Positions 39,256-49,970 are shown, counted from the first letter of the stretch. The stretch: 64,000 bases of DNA from Thermoanaerobaculia bacterium (GCA_030431255.1 JAUIJL010000002.1:310001-374000), one strand, 5' to 3'. The notes: generated by a model not told the origin, from the sequence alone. Program-made: numbers and translations.

Positions 39256-39735
39256 TCAATCCTCTTTTTCTTCAGTCCATACCCGGCCCACGGCGCGGCC
39301 GGTGTCGAGCAGTCGGATCAGTCGCCGCAGATACCACCGCTCTTCTGGATCGGTGATGCCGTATTCATCACTCAGGTGATCAACGGCCACGGTTGGAGTC
39401 CAGCCCCCCATGGTCCCGGCTCGATCCGGTGTCAGCTCGGTATCGAGATCCAGGACCCAAGCCAGGTCGGGCGGATGAACGGGTTGCGGCTCTTCGTCGT
39501 CGGTGAACGTCACGCCGTCGGGCGGTGCGTCTTCCTCGTCGAGGCCGCCCGGCGTACCGGTTTCCGGGTTGTAGGGCTCCTGGGCCCTGTTGATCACGAA
39601 GAGATAGCGGTTGCGATCCCTTCGCTTCAGGGTGGCCAGGCGAGTGGTGAAGCGCCCCCACTCGAAGAGGCGCGTCTCCAGTGTTTGGGGTTCAGGCCTC
39701 GTCGGTGACGACGAGATCTCGCCCGAAAACGCCAT
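39256..39735 (-). CDS. Tail assembly chaperone, downstream (T) part of a G/GT-type pair
   Basis: This frame encodes up to 159 residues between the G-like gene and the tape measure, exactly where lambda-type phages place the T extension made by frameshifting. It overlaps the G-like frame by 44 bases and lies in the +1 (equivalently -2) frame. The ATG at 39735 has no ribosome site, which supports frameshift expression. Within the overlap, the stretch TTTTCGGGCGA is a candidate slip site. The product is acidic and ends just before the tape measure start. Confidence 0.65.
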   Translation of the reverse strand: MAFSGEISSSPTRPEPQTLETRLFEWGRFTTRLATLKRRDRNRYLFVINRAQEPYNPETGTPGGLDEEDAPPDGVTFTDDEEPQPVHPPDLAWVLDLDTELTPDRAGTMGGWTPTVAVDHLSDEYGITDPEERWYLRRLIRLLDTGRAVGRVWTEEKED

Positions 39736-40468
39736 CGGTGGCGTGGAGCTTGATGATCTCGTCGTCTGCTGCTCGCCCCACGCTTTGCATCTGCCCCAGC
39801 GCCCGCATGACCAGATCGTGGGAACCCTTCAGCATGTGTTGCCAGATCGCGGAGTCCTCATCGCTGAGGTGCCTCACATTGCCGTCTTTCGGCGTTTCCT
39901 CAGACCAGGTGTGAAGATTCTCGTTTCCCTCGCCGAGGGAAACTTGCCCCTTCAATGCTCGGGTCCCGGCGATGACCGCCGCCCGGTTGATCTGTTCCAG
40001 CACCTCGGGCGGGTTCGGGTCGGCCGGTGTGGCCGTGGCGCCCCTCAGCCCAGCGGCTCGACGAGCCATGGATTCAGTGTGCGCTATGGCTCTCTGCACC
40101 TTGGGATGGTTCACTGAGAGGAAACACCAAAGGAATCCCACAAAGGGTTTCCCCAGCGCCCCCCAGATACCGGCCTTGCAGATCTTCTGACGCTGTTCGT
40201 GCTTGGCCCAGTCGAACGGCGGATCGGCGGCTCCCGGATTCTCGGCCGCTTCCAAAATCTTGGCTTTGGCTCCTCCCGGTTTCGCGGCCTCAGCCAGGAT
40301 TCCGGCTTTGCCGGTGTTCCCTGCCGTAGTTGTCGGCTCAGTGTCCTTCTGGGTCGTTGTCGGCTCAGTGTCCTTCTGGGTCGTTGTCGGCTCAGTGTCC
40401 TTCTGGGTCGTTGTCGGCTCAGTGTCCTTCTGGGTTACTTCCGTCTTTGCTTTCGCGGTCTTACTCAT
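39692..40468 (-). CDS. Tail assembly chaperone, upstream (G-like) part
   Basis: The 258-residue product sits between the major tail protein and the tape measure. Its N-terminus has four exact or near-exact copies of QKDTEPTTT, followed by an Ala/Gly/Pro linker. A helical domain with FDWAKHEQRQKICKAGIWGA and WCFLSVNHPKVQ follows; short W/H-rich domains like this recur in tail chaperones. GGAAAG precedes the ATG. It likely forms a fusion with the downstream frame by ribosomal slippage. Confidence 0.65.
   Translation of the reverse strand: MSKTAKAKTEVTQKDTEPTTTQKDTEPTTTQKDTEPTTTQKDTEPTTTAGNTGKAGILAEAAKPGGAKAKILEAAENPGAADPPFDWAKHEQRQKICKAGIWGALGKPFVGFLWCFLSVNHPKVQRAIAHTESMARRAAGLRGATATPADPNPPEVLEQINRAAVIAGTRALKGQVSLGEGNENLHTWSEETPKDGNVRHLSDEDSAIWQHMLKGSHDLVMRALGQMQSVGRAADDEIIKLHATDGVFGRDLVVTDEA
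40331..40438 (-). repeat. Four tandem 27-bp repeats in the tail chaperone gene
   Basis: A 27-bp unit is repeated four times almost without change and encodes QKDTEPTTT each time. The near-identity at the DNA level indicates recent tandem expansion, so copy number may vary between relatives. Confidence 0.9.
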
Positions 40469-40519
40469 GGTGTCTTTCCAGGTCCAGGTTGTTTTGCTGT
40501 TTAGGTGTCTTTCAAGAAA

Positions 40520-41791
40520 TCAGGTGCGCGGGAACATCTGAATCGTGATCATCACTTTTCTACCGCTGTGACGTCCGGCGGCGGTCTTCCAATTCCAGGT
40601 CCCCTTGCCGCCCGAAGGAATGGTTTTTTGCGGGACAATCACTCGTGGAAAGTGGTACGCGATTTCGTTCTGGTCAAGGTCCCGGATTACGTAGTCGAAC
40701 GGCACTTGCTGCCCATTTCGGCTCAGCTGAGACATCAGCATGGTGGTGTCAAACGTGTGATAGCTATTGAATTCGCCATCGAACTTAAAGTTGCCCGAAC
40801 GCTCCACCCCAAAGGCGCTCTCAGCACCGGTAGCTGGGGCCTGAATCTGTAGATCCGCTGTGCCCGTCCACTTGGCGCTCACCAGGGAGTCTTGAAAAAC
40901 CTGTGTCGATCCCCCCAAGGCAGCGAAACGCACTTGCTTTCCTGTAGCGTGATCATTCCGAGCTTCGGGAAGCTCCATCACCCCACTGCCGGCACTGGTG
41001 GGCGTGGGAGGAAGGTAGTCGCGAAACATATACTCAAAAGTTTCAGTAATCTTTTTCGCGCCGTCTTGCTTGAATTCCCACTTGCTGCACCCGCCGCCCA
41101 CCAGCAGTTGATACATGTTAATATCTGGGTTTACCCCTTCTATGGATACCCAGGGAATAGCGGTTGTATCCCCTATTCGTTCAACAACGCCCACCGTTAC
41201 GGAGATTGCATCTCCGGCCACCGTGTCGATCAAGGGCGCACCGAAGGACCCTGGTTCTCCTGAAATATAGTGAGGGTCCAGATCGATCTGAGAACCGTCT
41301 TGGTGCACCTTCTTGATGGCCCTCAGCAGCCCATTCGATTCTGCGCCTACGGGCCACCCGCTGCTTTTCAAAAGATGATCTTCATGGCCAAGAAAGTCGC
41401 TGAACACACCGGCAACAGCTACCAAGGCCGGGCCGTTAGTGCCGTCATCGTGTGGAACAGAGTTTTTGGCCTCGATCGTGGTGATGTCGGTGACTTTGAT
41501 TTCTGGGGCAGGACCGCCGCTGGATAGGAAATCGGACACCGGCCCGGTGTTGAGGCCAAACACAAAATCCGCTTCAAAGCTAGCACTAGCACCTTCGCGC
41601 GCTGTGGGGGCATAGCTGGTAGTCATCAGCTCTCCGTGGCGGTTCTCGCCCTCGTCGACATCCCCACCTTTGCCGTCCCATTTGAAGTTTTTCCCGTAGA
41701 GCCGTTCTCGCACTCCACCGCTTGTGCCTTGATTGTCGGGCTCTCGGAGCCGGGTCATATAGACCAGGCGTTCACTGGCTCCAGTGCTCAT
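40520..41791 (-). CDS. Major tail tube protein
   Basis: The 423-residue product lies between the tail terminator-like gene and the chaperone pair, the conserved place of the tail tube. The N-terminus (LVYMTRLREPDNQGTSGG) and beta-rich body fit tail-tube proteins. At this length it may carry an extra C-terminal domain (from about residue 320, ending in a basic WKTAAGRHSGRKVMITIQMF). Its start overlaps the preceding gene (ATGA). Confidence 0.72.
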   Translation of the reverse strand: MSTGASERLVYMTRLREPDNQGTSGGVRERLYGKNFKWDGKGGDVDEGENRHGELMTTSYAPTAREGASASFEADFVFGLNTGPVSDFLSSGGPAPEIKVTDITTIEAKNSVPHDDGTNGPALVAVAGVFSDFLGHEDHLLKSSGWPVGAESNGLLRAIKKVHQDGSQIDLDPHYISGEPGSFGAPLIDTVAGDAISVTVGVVERIGDTTAIPWVSIEGVNPDINMYQLLVGGGCSKWEFKQDGAKKITETFEYMFRDYLPPTPTSAGSGVMELPEARNDHATGKQVRFAALGGSTQVFQDSLVSAKWTGTADLQIQAPATGAESAFGVERSGNFKFDGEFNSYHTFDTTMLMSQLSRNGQQVPFDYVIRDLDQNEIAYHFPRVIVPQKTIPSGGKGTWNWKTAAGRHSGRKVMITIQMFPRT

Positions 41792-42303
41792 GGTGCTGTC
41801 TCCTCGTTGATCTTGAGCTCGAATGGCACGCGCGTTTGGTGGCGGTGCCAGCCATCTTCGTCATCAAACGTGATAAATCTGCGTTCGTCCGGCCCATCCT
41901 CTTTGATGAGAGTTGCGGTCTCAGGATCCCTCAGGCCCCAGCCATGGAAACGAGTCGAGAGCGCGGCGTCGTTGCCCTCTGCCCTTGCTTCACCGTGGAG
42001 AGCCGGGGTGTAGTGATCGACCACCAGGAAGAGCTTTGCGAGCTGCCACCCGGTGTGGCCCTGAAAGGCTTCCACCTGCGTGCTCTCATCAAAGCCAACA
42101 ACGATGTAGCCCAGCCCCGGGACTGCCAAGGTGCCGTGCACCTCGGACGGCGTGAAAATGCTGTCTCCTGGACTGAACACCTGGCAGGCGTCCGGGTCGT
42201 CTGGCTCGAAGCGCGCGCGGAGCCCCTCGGGCACGATGGGGCAACGGTTCCACCCTTCGGCTAATCGCGCATAGATGAGCTCTTTCGCAAGGGTTTTGCT
42301 CAT
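41788..42303 (-). CDS. Probable tail terminator protein
   Basis: The 171-residue product begins with a helix (SKTLAKELIYARLAEGWN) and continues as mixed alpha/beta. Its place between the HK97-gp10-like gene and the tail tube is that of the tail terminator in lambda/HK97-type phages. The assignment rests on order and general shape, not on a clear motif. Both ends overlap neighbours by 4 bases. Confidence 0.6.
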   Translation of the reverse strand: MSKTLAKELIYARLAEGWNRCPIVPEGLRARFEPDDPDACQVFSPGDSIFTPSEVHGTLAVPGLGYIVVGFDESTQVEAFQGHTGWQLAKLFLVVDHYTPALHGEARAEGNDAALSTRFHGWGLRDPETATLIKEDGPDERRFITFDDEDGWHRHQTRVPFELKINEETAP

Positions 42304-42650
42304 CGCCTTTTTGCTCCCGCTCTAGCCATGGCTTGCGGAATGAAAGGACGCCGCGCGTGTACCTTTTTGATGTAGGGCACGGCATTGCCCAGCGTTGCGT
42401 CTTGCCCGGCGGCTCGGCCCTTGAGGGCAGAGCGCCCCTCAGAGCGACTCATACGTCGGTAGGGAGGCTGAGGAGGGGCTACGGATCCGGAGGTGGACAC
42501 ACGCCACCCAGCCCTAGCGCGGCCGGTCCGCTTTGGGGTGGCAATCACCAGCTCATCCAACAGGTCGAGCGCGACCTCGTCACCGAAGTCTTTGACCACC
42601 CGCTCTAGATCGTGGGCAAGGACCGTCATTGCCATGACATTGCGAGACAT
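42300..42650 (-). CDS. HK97 gp10-like head-tail joining protein
   Basis: The 116-residue product has the gp10-family pattern: a helix followed by ATPKRTGRARAGWRVS and, later, AVPYIKKVHARRPFIPQAM. These proteins complete the head-tail neck. The ATG overlaps the preceding stop (TAATG) and has GGAGGGG upstream, so the longer open frame was not used. Confidence 0.75.
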   Translation of the reverse strand: MSRNVMAMTVLAHDLERVVKDFGDEVALDLLDELVIATPKRTGRARAGWRVSTSGSVAPPQPPYRRMSRSEGRSALKGRAAGQDATLGNAVPYIKKVHARRPFIPQAMARAGAKRR

Positions 42651-42973
42651 TAGGATGGCCCCTCCACGGTCAAGCGAGCCTCGAAATAGGAACCCCATTC
42701 GGTGAGCTCCACAAGGTGAGCCACGCCATCGCCATCATCAAGGGTCCAAGGCCCGCGAAACGAATGGCCGGCTTGATCGAACGGACGACGCTCTACGAGC
42801 CACAGCTGATCTCCCGAGGCGGTGTCCTGGATCTTGAAAGCCAAGGCCTCGATCGAGACCGGGGCGGAAGGGGTCATCTCTCGACCTTGGACCCCAGAAA
42901 GACCCGGTTTCTGGAAAAGCGTCGACTTCCCTTGTCGCTCGAACTCTCGGAGGACGCTCAGTTGCTCACCCAT
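42650..42973 (-). CDS. Small head-tail junction protein (stopper-like)
   Basis: The 107-residue product contains a small beta-barrel-like region (VSIEALAFKIQDTASGDQLW and FRGPWTLDDGDGVAHLVELT). Its location after the connector and before gp10 is the slot of the head completion or stopper protein. The ATG lies inside the end of the connector gene, with GGAG at good spacing. Family membership is inferred from position. Confidence 0.58.
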   Translation of the reverse strand: MGEQLSVLREFERQGKSTLFQKPGLSGVQGREMTPSAPVSIEALAFKIQDTASGDQLWLVERRPFDQAGHSFRGPWTLDDGDGVAHLVELTEWGSYFEARLTVEGPS

Positions 42974-43607
42974 CGAAAGACTCCGCATACTCAAGGAGGA
43001 TCTGGCGCGCATCGTCGGGAATGGCGGATGGCTTGCGATAGGAACTGGCCGTTTTTAGCCTCAGCTCGTAAGCCAAGTCGCCCTCGCGCAGATCGCGGTC
43101 AAACCACGTCTTGAATGTCACCCAGATAGCCCGGTCGAGCTCGGCCGGGATTTCACCCTCCGCGTAGCCCGCCCAAACTCGCACGGTGATCTCGGGAAGT
43201 GCCGGCCCAGCAAAAGCGTAGGTCCCGAATCGTCCAGACGTCTCCACTTGCACGGTGGAAGGAAAACCCTCCGGACGAAACAGGCGTGAGCTGTTTATGA
43301 CCTTCACGCCTTCTAGGGGCTCACCCTCGTGGATGACCTCAAGATCGGTGGCCTGAATCGGTAGATAGGGCGGGACCAGCTCAAGCGTGCCCTCAGATCC
43401 CATGAGCGCCTCGTAGCGAGTCAAGCCGAGGGCAAGACCTCTGTTTTCCAACCACGCCGCCACTGCATCATTGGCCTCTTTCACCACATACCCCACCAGA
43501 GGCATCCGAGCATCGGACACCTCACGCCCTGTGGCTTTGAGGCGCGCCAAAGCATTCGCCTCCGTCAAGGGCTTCCAGGTGGGTGAAGAGAGGACCGCAG
43601 CGCGCAT
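42966..43607 (-). CDS. Head-tail connector (adaptor) protein, gp6-like
   Basis: The 213-residue product is helical at its start (TEANALARLKATGREVSDAR), has a beta insertion in the middle, and ends in a helical segment (IPDDARQILLEYAESF). This matches gp6/gp15-like adaptors that bind the portal. It directly follows the 64-residue gene and precedes the stopper-like gene. Confidence 0.7.
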   Translation of the reverse strand: MRAAVLSSPTWKPLTEANALARLKATGREVSDARMPLVGYVVKEANDAVAAWLENRGLALGLTRYEALMGSEGTLELVPPYLPIQATDLEVIHEGEPLEGVKVINSSRLFRPEGFPSTVQVETSGRFGTYAFAGPALPEITVRVWAGYAEGEIPAELDRAIWVTFKTWFDRDLREGDLAYELRLKTASSYRKPSAIPDDARQILLEYAESFDG

Positions 43608-43802
43608 TTATTCGGAGGCCTTCCCCTTCGTACTGGACTTCCTCACGGCGGGCTCCGCTTCGGCCGGCTTGTAGGGTACGGCGGCGTGTTGAGTGATCAG
43701 CTGACGAGCGGTGTCCGGATCAAAGCCGGCGATCTCGCCGGGATTGAGGTTCAGGTAGGCTTTGGTCAGCTCGACGACGACTTTCTCTTTCTTAGCTGAC
43801 AT
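43608..43802 (-). CDS. Small basic phage protein
   Basis: The 64-residue product is helical at the start (VVVELTKAYLNLNPGEIAGF), with a basic tail (VRKSSTKGK). GGAG precedes the ATG. It lies in the head module between two head genes. Its role is unknown. Longer upstream readings of this frame lack a ribosome site. Confidence 0.6.
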   Translation of the reverse strand: MSAKKEKVVVELTKAYLNLNPGEIAGFDPDTARQLITQHAAVPYKPAEAEPAVRKSSTKGKASE

Positions 43803-43804
43803 GG

Positions 43805-44239
43805 TCACTCCACAGGGAATTGCGAGGCACCGCCGAGCACGACGGTGATCGCTAGAGTCATTTGGTCGCCGCCGCCCGCGGACAGGGTCGGCGTGCATCG
43901 CGGACGGATATAAAGAGAGGCGGACCCCAGATCGAGATTGATCGAATAGACGCCTTGGTCTTCTGTGATCTCCACCGTGACGGTTTCGTGAAACACCGTG
44001 TTACCGCTGCCCTGATCCGAGGCAGCGGTATCGACGGTGAGATCGACGGTCAAGGTTTCGTCGGCGCTCAGAGAGCCGTCGTAGTGAAGACAGACCTTGC
44101 CCGATCGGAAATCGTCGCGCTGGATCCAAGGGCCGAAGAATTCGACCCCATTGCCTGCTCCGGCTGCCGTCGCGCTGGCCATTCCGCCTGCGCGCACCGC
44201 AAAGAAAGCGCCGCTGTTTTTCATGAAGGCTTCATTCAT
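43805..44239 (-). CDS. Head-module protein of unknown function (possible decoration protein)
   Basis: The 144-residue beta-rich product (KVCLHYDGSLSADETLTVDL) follows the major capsid gene, a common place for decoration or fibre-like head proteins. TGGAG lies about 8 bases before the ATG. No family motif is recognised, so decoration is only a positional guess. Confidence 0.6.
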   Translation of the reverse strand: MNEAFMKNSGAFFAVRAGGMASATAAGAGNGVEFFGPWIQRDDFRSGKVCLHYDGSLSADETLTVDLTVDTAASDQGSGNTVFHETVTVEITEDQGVYSINLDLGSASLYIRPRCTPTLSAGGGDQMTLAITVVLGGASQFPVE

Positions 44240-44287
44240 AGCTGATTCTCCAAAGATATTCTTTCTATTCCGAGTAGACGGGAGCGA

Positions 44288-45604
44288 TCAGGCAGCCACA
44301 GCCCAGCGAACCTCGGTCAACACCACCACCGCTTCACGGTGCTCTACGGTCAGGTCGTGTTGCTCTCGCATCACCACCAAAACCTCGTCACGTGCTCCGG
44401 CGCTGACCAGCTTGCCGTTTTCGTAGTAGGTGCCGTTGTGAACGGTTTCCATCTCCAGCTCGAGGGTGTCGCCGATCAACACCAACTCGAAATCTGCGAG
44501 GTAGATCTCGCTGGCGTCGCCGTTGACACCGAGGTTTCCCGGCACCAGAGACGAGGTGGCAAAAGGACCGTTGAGCAGCTCGCCACGGCTGATCATCTCG
44601 AGGAAGAAGGGGCGATCGTCGCTCAAGCATTGGTAGGCCAAAAAATTCTTGTCTCTGGGCCTCAGAATCCAGCCCGGCCGGGTCATCAGCACGTCCGCAT
44701 CTTCCATGCGACCGATCGCACCACCGAGGGTCTGCAAAACGCTAATGAAATCGTTGGTGGCGGCCGCAGTATAAATATTTTTTTCGGCGGCCCAATATCT
44801 GATACCTTTCGGGGTGTTGTCGGTTCCCCTAGCCCGGAGGTACGTCATATCCTTTTTGATCGCCGAGCGGCGTAAGGCCGTGCGTTGAATAAACCTTTCT
44901 ACGTCACGCAGGGAACCGGGAGCACCGGTTCGCGCCCGCCGGATATGATCTTTTTTGATCGGGATATTGGTCTTCAGGGTTTTGGCCGTCATTTTGCGGC
45001 CACCCATCGAGGGTCGAGACACCTGGGCGATGTCGTCTTCGCCCACGTACGAGGCGGAGGCGTCGGCCGTGACCTCGTGAATGACCATGCTGCCGGTCGG
45101 CATGGGCACCATCACCGGATCGAGCGCCATGACGGCCACCCGCGGCCGTAGAAGGTCGATGTATTCGTCGCGGACCGATGCCGCTACCACCGCTCCCCCG
45201 GAGTCGACCGAGGCGCCGGACACGGCGCCACCGGCCGCAAAGGCTTGGTAGACGCTGCTTTCCCTGCCCCACGTCTGCTCGGCAAAAGCAGCCGTCTCCT
45301 GGGGATCGCTGCTCTGATTGGCTGCAACCGAGAGCAAGGACCGCCCCAGGTCTTGCGACTCACCTATGGAGTACTGCCAGCCGTTGCCGGCGCCGGACAT
45401 CATGCGCGAGAAATGCTCTGCCAGATTGCGCGGGGCTCGGGAGGGTCCGTCGAAAAATCCACCGCGGATCCGCTCGTCGAGGTGGTGCTCGACACGGTCG
45501 GCGACGCTGGACGGGGCGGCCCGATTCAGCTCTGAAAGGGTGCGATCTCGATCGCGGGACAGGGCACCCCGGTTTTCAACAGTGTTGGGTAATGGCACGG
45601 GCAT
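44288..45604 (-). CDS. Major capsid protein, HK97 fold
   Basis: The 438-residue product shows the HK97-type organisation. A helical scaffold-like N-terminal region comes first. The fold then begins near residue 155 with the DLLRPRVAVMAL..VPMPTGSM pattern, followed by the E-loop region and IPIKKDHIRRAR. The C-terminal part has LEMISRGELLNGPFATSSLVP and closes with a beta segment. It follows the protease gene, which should remove the N-terminal region on maturation. AAGGAG precedes the ATG. Confidence 0.88.
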   Translation of the reverse strand: MPVPLPNTVENRGALSRDRDRTLSELNRAAPSSVADRVEHHLDERIRGGFFDGPSRAPRNLAEHFSRMMSGAGNGWQYSIGESQDLGRSLLSVAANQSSDPQETAAFAEQTWGRESSVYQAFAAGGAVSGASVDSGGAVVAASVRDEYIDLLRPRVAVMALDPVMVPMPTGSMVIHEVTADASASYVGEDDIAQVSRPSMGGRKMTAKTLKTNIPIKKDHIRRARTGAPGSLRDVERFIQRTALRRSAIKKDMTYLRARGTDNTPKGIRYWAAEKNIYTAAATNDFISVLQTLGGAIGRMEDADVLMTRPGWILRPRDKNFLAYQCLSDDRPFFLEMISRGELLNGPFATSSLVPGNLGVNGDASEIYLADFELVLIGDTLELEMETVHNGTYYENGKLVSAGARDEVLVVMREQHDLTVEHREAVVVLTEVRWAVAA

Positions 45605-45644
45605 GGTGTCGGCTCCTTGGTGTATGGACTGGCGTTTGAAAGTT

Positions 45645-46960
<1,316 letters not shown>

Positions 46961-46961
<1 letters not shown>

Positions 46962-48460
46962 CACGCTGCCTCGGTGGTTGTGTGTTGTTTCGGTGTGCCG
47001 GCTTGCCCTTGGGAGGGCGGTTGGTGCTGATCGAGCCTGGGCGCAGGAACGCCTTTGACCATGTGGACGTCGGTACCTCGGCGTTTGGGCAGACGTTGTA
47101 GGTTGCGCCACTCCGCTTGGGTCGGGGCGGTGGGTTGCGCCCGCATGGCTTTGAGCTGAAATTCTTTGTCGGCCGACACGGGATTGCCGAAGGTGAGAAT
47201 GCCGAGGGCTGCGCCGCCGGGATAGCGCGGCAGAAGCCGCGCGTCGAATTCTTCTTGCAGCTGGACCAGGCGCGGCAGGATCGCCCATTCGTCGAAGATG
47301 GCGCCGGCGGCGTCGACGGTGCTGCGATTGGAGCCGTTGTCGAGCACGCCCATGAGCTCGGGTGGCATTCCAAATGTTTGACGGACCTGGTCACGCCCCA
47401 TCCGGCGCAAGCTCGGCATCTGCATTTGCTCCATGTTGTGGCCGAGGTTGTGCACTGAAGGTTTGATCTCGCCGCCGACATTGAGGAATAGCGGCGTGCC
47501 AGGCCCTTTGCGTCCTTGGCGCGCCCACTTTCGTTCTAGCTCGTCGGTGTTGCCTGCCCGACCGTCGGGCCCCGTTTTCGTCAAGCCAGGTCCGACGATG
47601 AGCACGTCGGGCCGACCGCGCTGGTAGAAGTGGCTGGCGATGAATTTGGCCGCCGACTCGTCGGCGTCGATTTCGTCGGCGAGGGTCATGGCGAGCCCGC
47701 GCGAGCGGCCATAGGGATTGGCCGGGCTCGGGATGCGCATCCACATCACGTGGTCGGGCGGCAACTCCATGCGATAACCGTTGAAGTAGAAAACGTAGAA
47801 CGGCCGCTGAGGCGTCGGCTTTTCCGCACACCAGGACGGTGGAACCGGAAACGCCTGGACCGGGATGTCGTGGCCGTGGACTCGTCGGATGTCGAGCAGC
47901 ACGGGAACCTCGCCGGTGAGGTCGAGATAGGTGCTGATGCACCAGCGGACCCAGAAACCGGTGAGGTAGCTGTTGCCCTTGTTGATCAGGGTCAACAGCG
48001 GATGCTCGGTGATCTCGACCAGCTCGCCGGTGTGGGTGAGGTCGTCGAGGGCGGAGAATCGGTGCTCCGGCTCCTCGATGGCGCGGACCTCGGCGACCAA
48101 GCCGCGGCGCCGGTGCGCTTTCAGGTTGCGCGCGGGCCGATGCAGGCTCCAACGACGTCGAGCGACCCGATCGCTTTTGCGGCCGAGCACCGAGCGGAGG
48201 GTGGGCACTTCGTCGAAGGCCGCTTCCCATTCTTTGAGCGATCGTTCGGGAACGTTGAGCCGGTGGGCGAGCAGCTCGAGGAATCCGTGGGGGCCGGGAT
48301 CGACGCCCATGTCGGCGGCCCCCAAGGCAGCAGCGGCGAGCGCGTCGTGCACCTCGGCTTCCATGGCCGCGGCGTCGCCGGAGTAGTCGCCGTCGAGCTG
48401 CACGGCGGCCGACGCAGTGAAGAGGCCGCGGAGCCTGTCGATGAAGTTTGCTTCGCTCAC
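46961..48460 (-). CDS. Portal protein
   Basis: The 499-residue product is a HK97/SPP1-like portal. It has a conserved LINKGNSYLTGFWVRWCISTY helix region, PDHVMWMRIPSPANPYGRSR, and the C-terminal LRRMGRDQVRQTFGMPPELM motif typical of the family. The dodecameric portal is the DNA entry vertex and head-tail joint. The GTG start has AAAGCGGGG just upstream. It is the first gene of the leftward structural operon. Confidence 0.9.
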
Positions 48461-48891
48461 CCCCGCTTTATAGCGGCGGATCGCGTCGGCTCAAAGCCTA
48501 CTACCGGAAACTAAACGAAAATCAAACTTTCCATACTTTAGATATTTCGTTCGGATTCATGATCTGACTGGACCGTCGGATCTAAGTGTCTGGGGGGTCA
48601 AGGCTTTGGAAGGAATCCCGACAGCGCCCCGCGTACGCGCGCGAGAACAAAAAATTTTCTACGCGGAGGCGGCCCAGGGGGCGCAGGGGGCGGGGGGCAG
48701 CGCGGGCGGCCCCTTGGAGCCTAGTGGTGGGCGGGGCGGCTACGCCCGCCGCCGGAAACGCTGCGTCGACCGACTCTGAGATTGGCGTTGTTTCTAGAGG
48801 CGGAGTCCCTTGAGCTTTCGGTCTTCGATGCCCTTTTCTTGGGTGGCCACAAACACCGACCCGCGGAGATCATCTGGTCTCCGGGAGGATC
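48461..48891. other. Promoter region of the structural operon, no gene seen
   Basis: No protein frame looks real here. The part next to the portal is AT-rich and includes CGCTATAAAGCG, a palindrome around a TATAAA box, and must contain the promoter region of the structural operon. Further right (48650-48765) lies an exceptionally G-rich tract with GGGGCG/CGCCCG-type hairpins. This might be a terminator-like or packaging-related element. Confidence 0.4.
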
Positions 48892-49386
48892 TCAAAAACG
48901 ACGCTGCCAACGTCGGAGCTTTCTCCTGTTCAAGCTTTTGTTTTCTAATCGTTTGATGCGCCTATGCTTTCTGTTCCCCGTTTCGATTGAGGACAGCGAC
49001 TTTGAGACACGATATAGGTTGCTCAAGACGGCATCGCTCGGAACGCTCGTCAATTGATCAGACGAGTCGAACGGGCCGTTCGGTCTTGACTGACGAGCAA
49101 TCTTTAGGTCGACGATTCGATCGGCCGTGCCTGTTTGAGGCCTAAGCCTGGATAGCACCACTCTCCCAGGGGCGGGCCACTGGACTCGTTGGAAGGACTG
49201 AAGGCAATCTCGTAAGGCGGCAACTCGATGGTGCAGGAGGGTATTTCTCAACGGCACCAAGCGCGCCGAAGGACCCTCATCCTGGCTAAGATCAACTCCA
49301 ATATTCGCTTCTTCCAGTTTTTCACGCATACGTTGGATCGTTGATCGATCCAAACTAATCGTTATCTTTAGGTCTTTGGCATGCAT
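48892..49386 (-). CDS. Possible small phage protein
   Basis: The frame gives 164 residues from an ATG with GTGGAG at good spacing. The first 60 residues look like a real protein (KDLKITISLDRSTIQRMREK, charged helix-strand). The C-terminal 60 residues are basic and less convincing. No family is recognised. It lies in the gene-poor gap between portal and the Gp88-like gene. Confidence 0.42.
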   Translation of the reverse strand: MHAKDLKITISLDRSTIQRMREKLEEANIGVDLSQDEGPSARLVPLRNTLLHHRVAALRDCLQSFQRVQWPAPGRVVLSRLRPQTGTADRIVDLKIARQSRPNGPFDSSDQLTSVPSDAVLSNLYRVSKSLSSIETGNRKHRRIKRLENKSLNRRKLRRWQRRF

Positions 49387-49970
49387 CAAGCTACTCCACA
49401 CTTACCCGCTGGTACCGGGCAATGAGCCCATCATGGTCTAATGGGCCTCCATCACTCCGTCGGTAATGACGGTGAAGTCGTCGGGCCCACCGGGTTGAAC
49501 CGTGTAGCGACCCACGTTTTCCCATGTTCCCTCTCTGTGCTGGTACCCATCAGCTGAATTGCTGCCGTGTTGTCAGCTCGAAAGGTTCGGACATCTTCGA
49601 AGTCCCGCCGTATTGCTGTGCATACGTGACCACACACCCACTACAGGCTCGACAGGTGCATGACCGACAGGCGGCGTACTCTCCCTACCCGGTCGGTGTT
49701 CCGAGTTCTCAAGGCCCCCCGGGGGTTTACTGAAGGTTTTGGGCACATCTCGACCTCGGATGGCCAATCATGGGGTATTTTTCATCATATTTCCCGTCGA
49801 GCGTTTCGAGGATTCCCTCAACCTCGTTGGCATGACGAGGTCGTTTCCTCCCACCAGATTAGGGAATGGGCCCTCGATTTCCAAGCTTAATGACGGAAAC
49901 TACAATTTCCGCCTCATCCGCTCTCATCGAGCGGCCGCAGCCCGGACCCGGGGTCGAACCGGATCCGGAC
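49387..49970. other. Gene-poor gap with a start-less coding-like fragment
   Basis: No complete gene was found. On the minus strand, 49438-49572 reads as 44 codons with a natural-looking sequence (REGTWENVGRYTVQPGGPDD, then FTVITDGV) before TAG, but has no start codon and follows a stop. It may be a gene remnant or be reached by frameshift. Nothing else stands out. Confidence 0.35.

Noticed and set aside
33350-39708. Numerous plus-strand frames opposite the tape measure gene
   Set aside because: All mirror the codon bias of the tape measure gene and lack start signals or family features.
40331-40438. CRISPR array
   Set aside because: The repeats are directly adjacent with no spacers and encode a peptide repeat within a gene.
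49924-49970. tRNA T-arm-like sequence near 49.95 kb
   Set aside because: Only a weak GTTCGA-like match with no anticodon arm or acceptor stem; it lies at the end of the Gp88-like gene.
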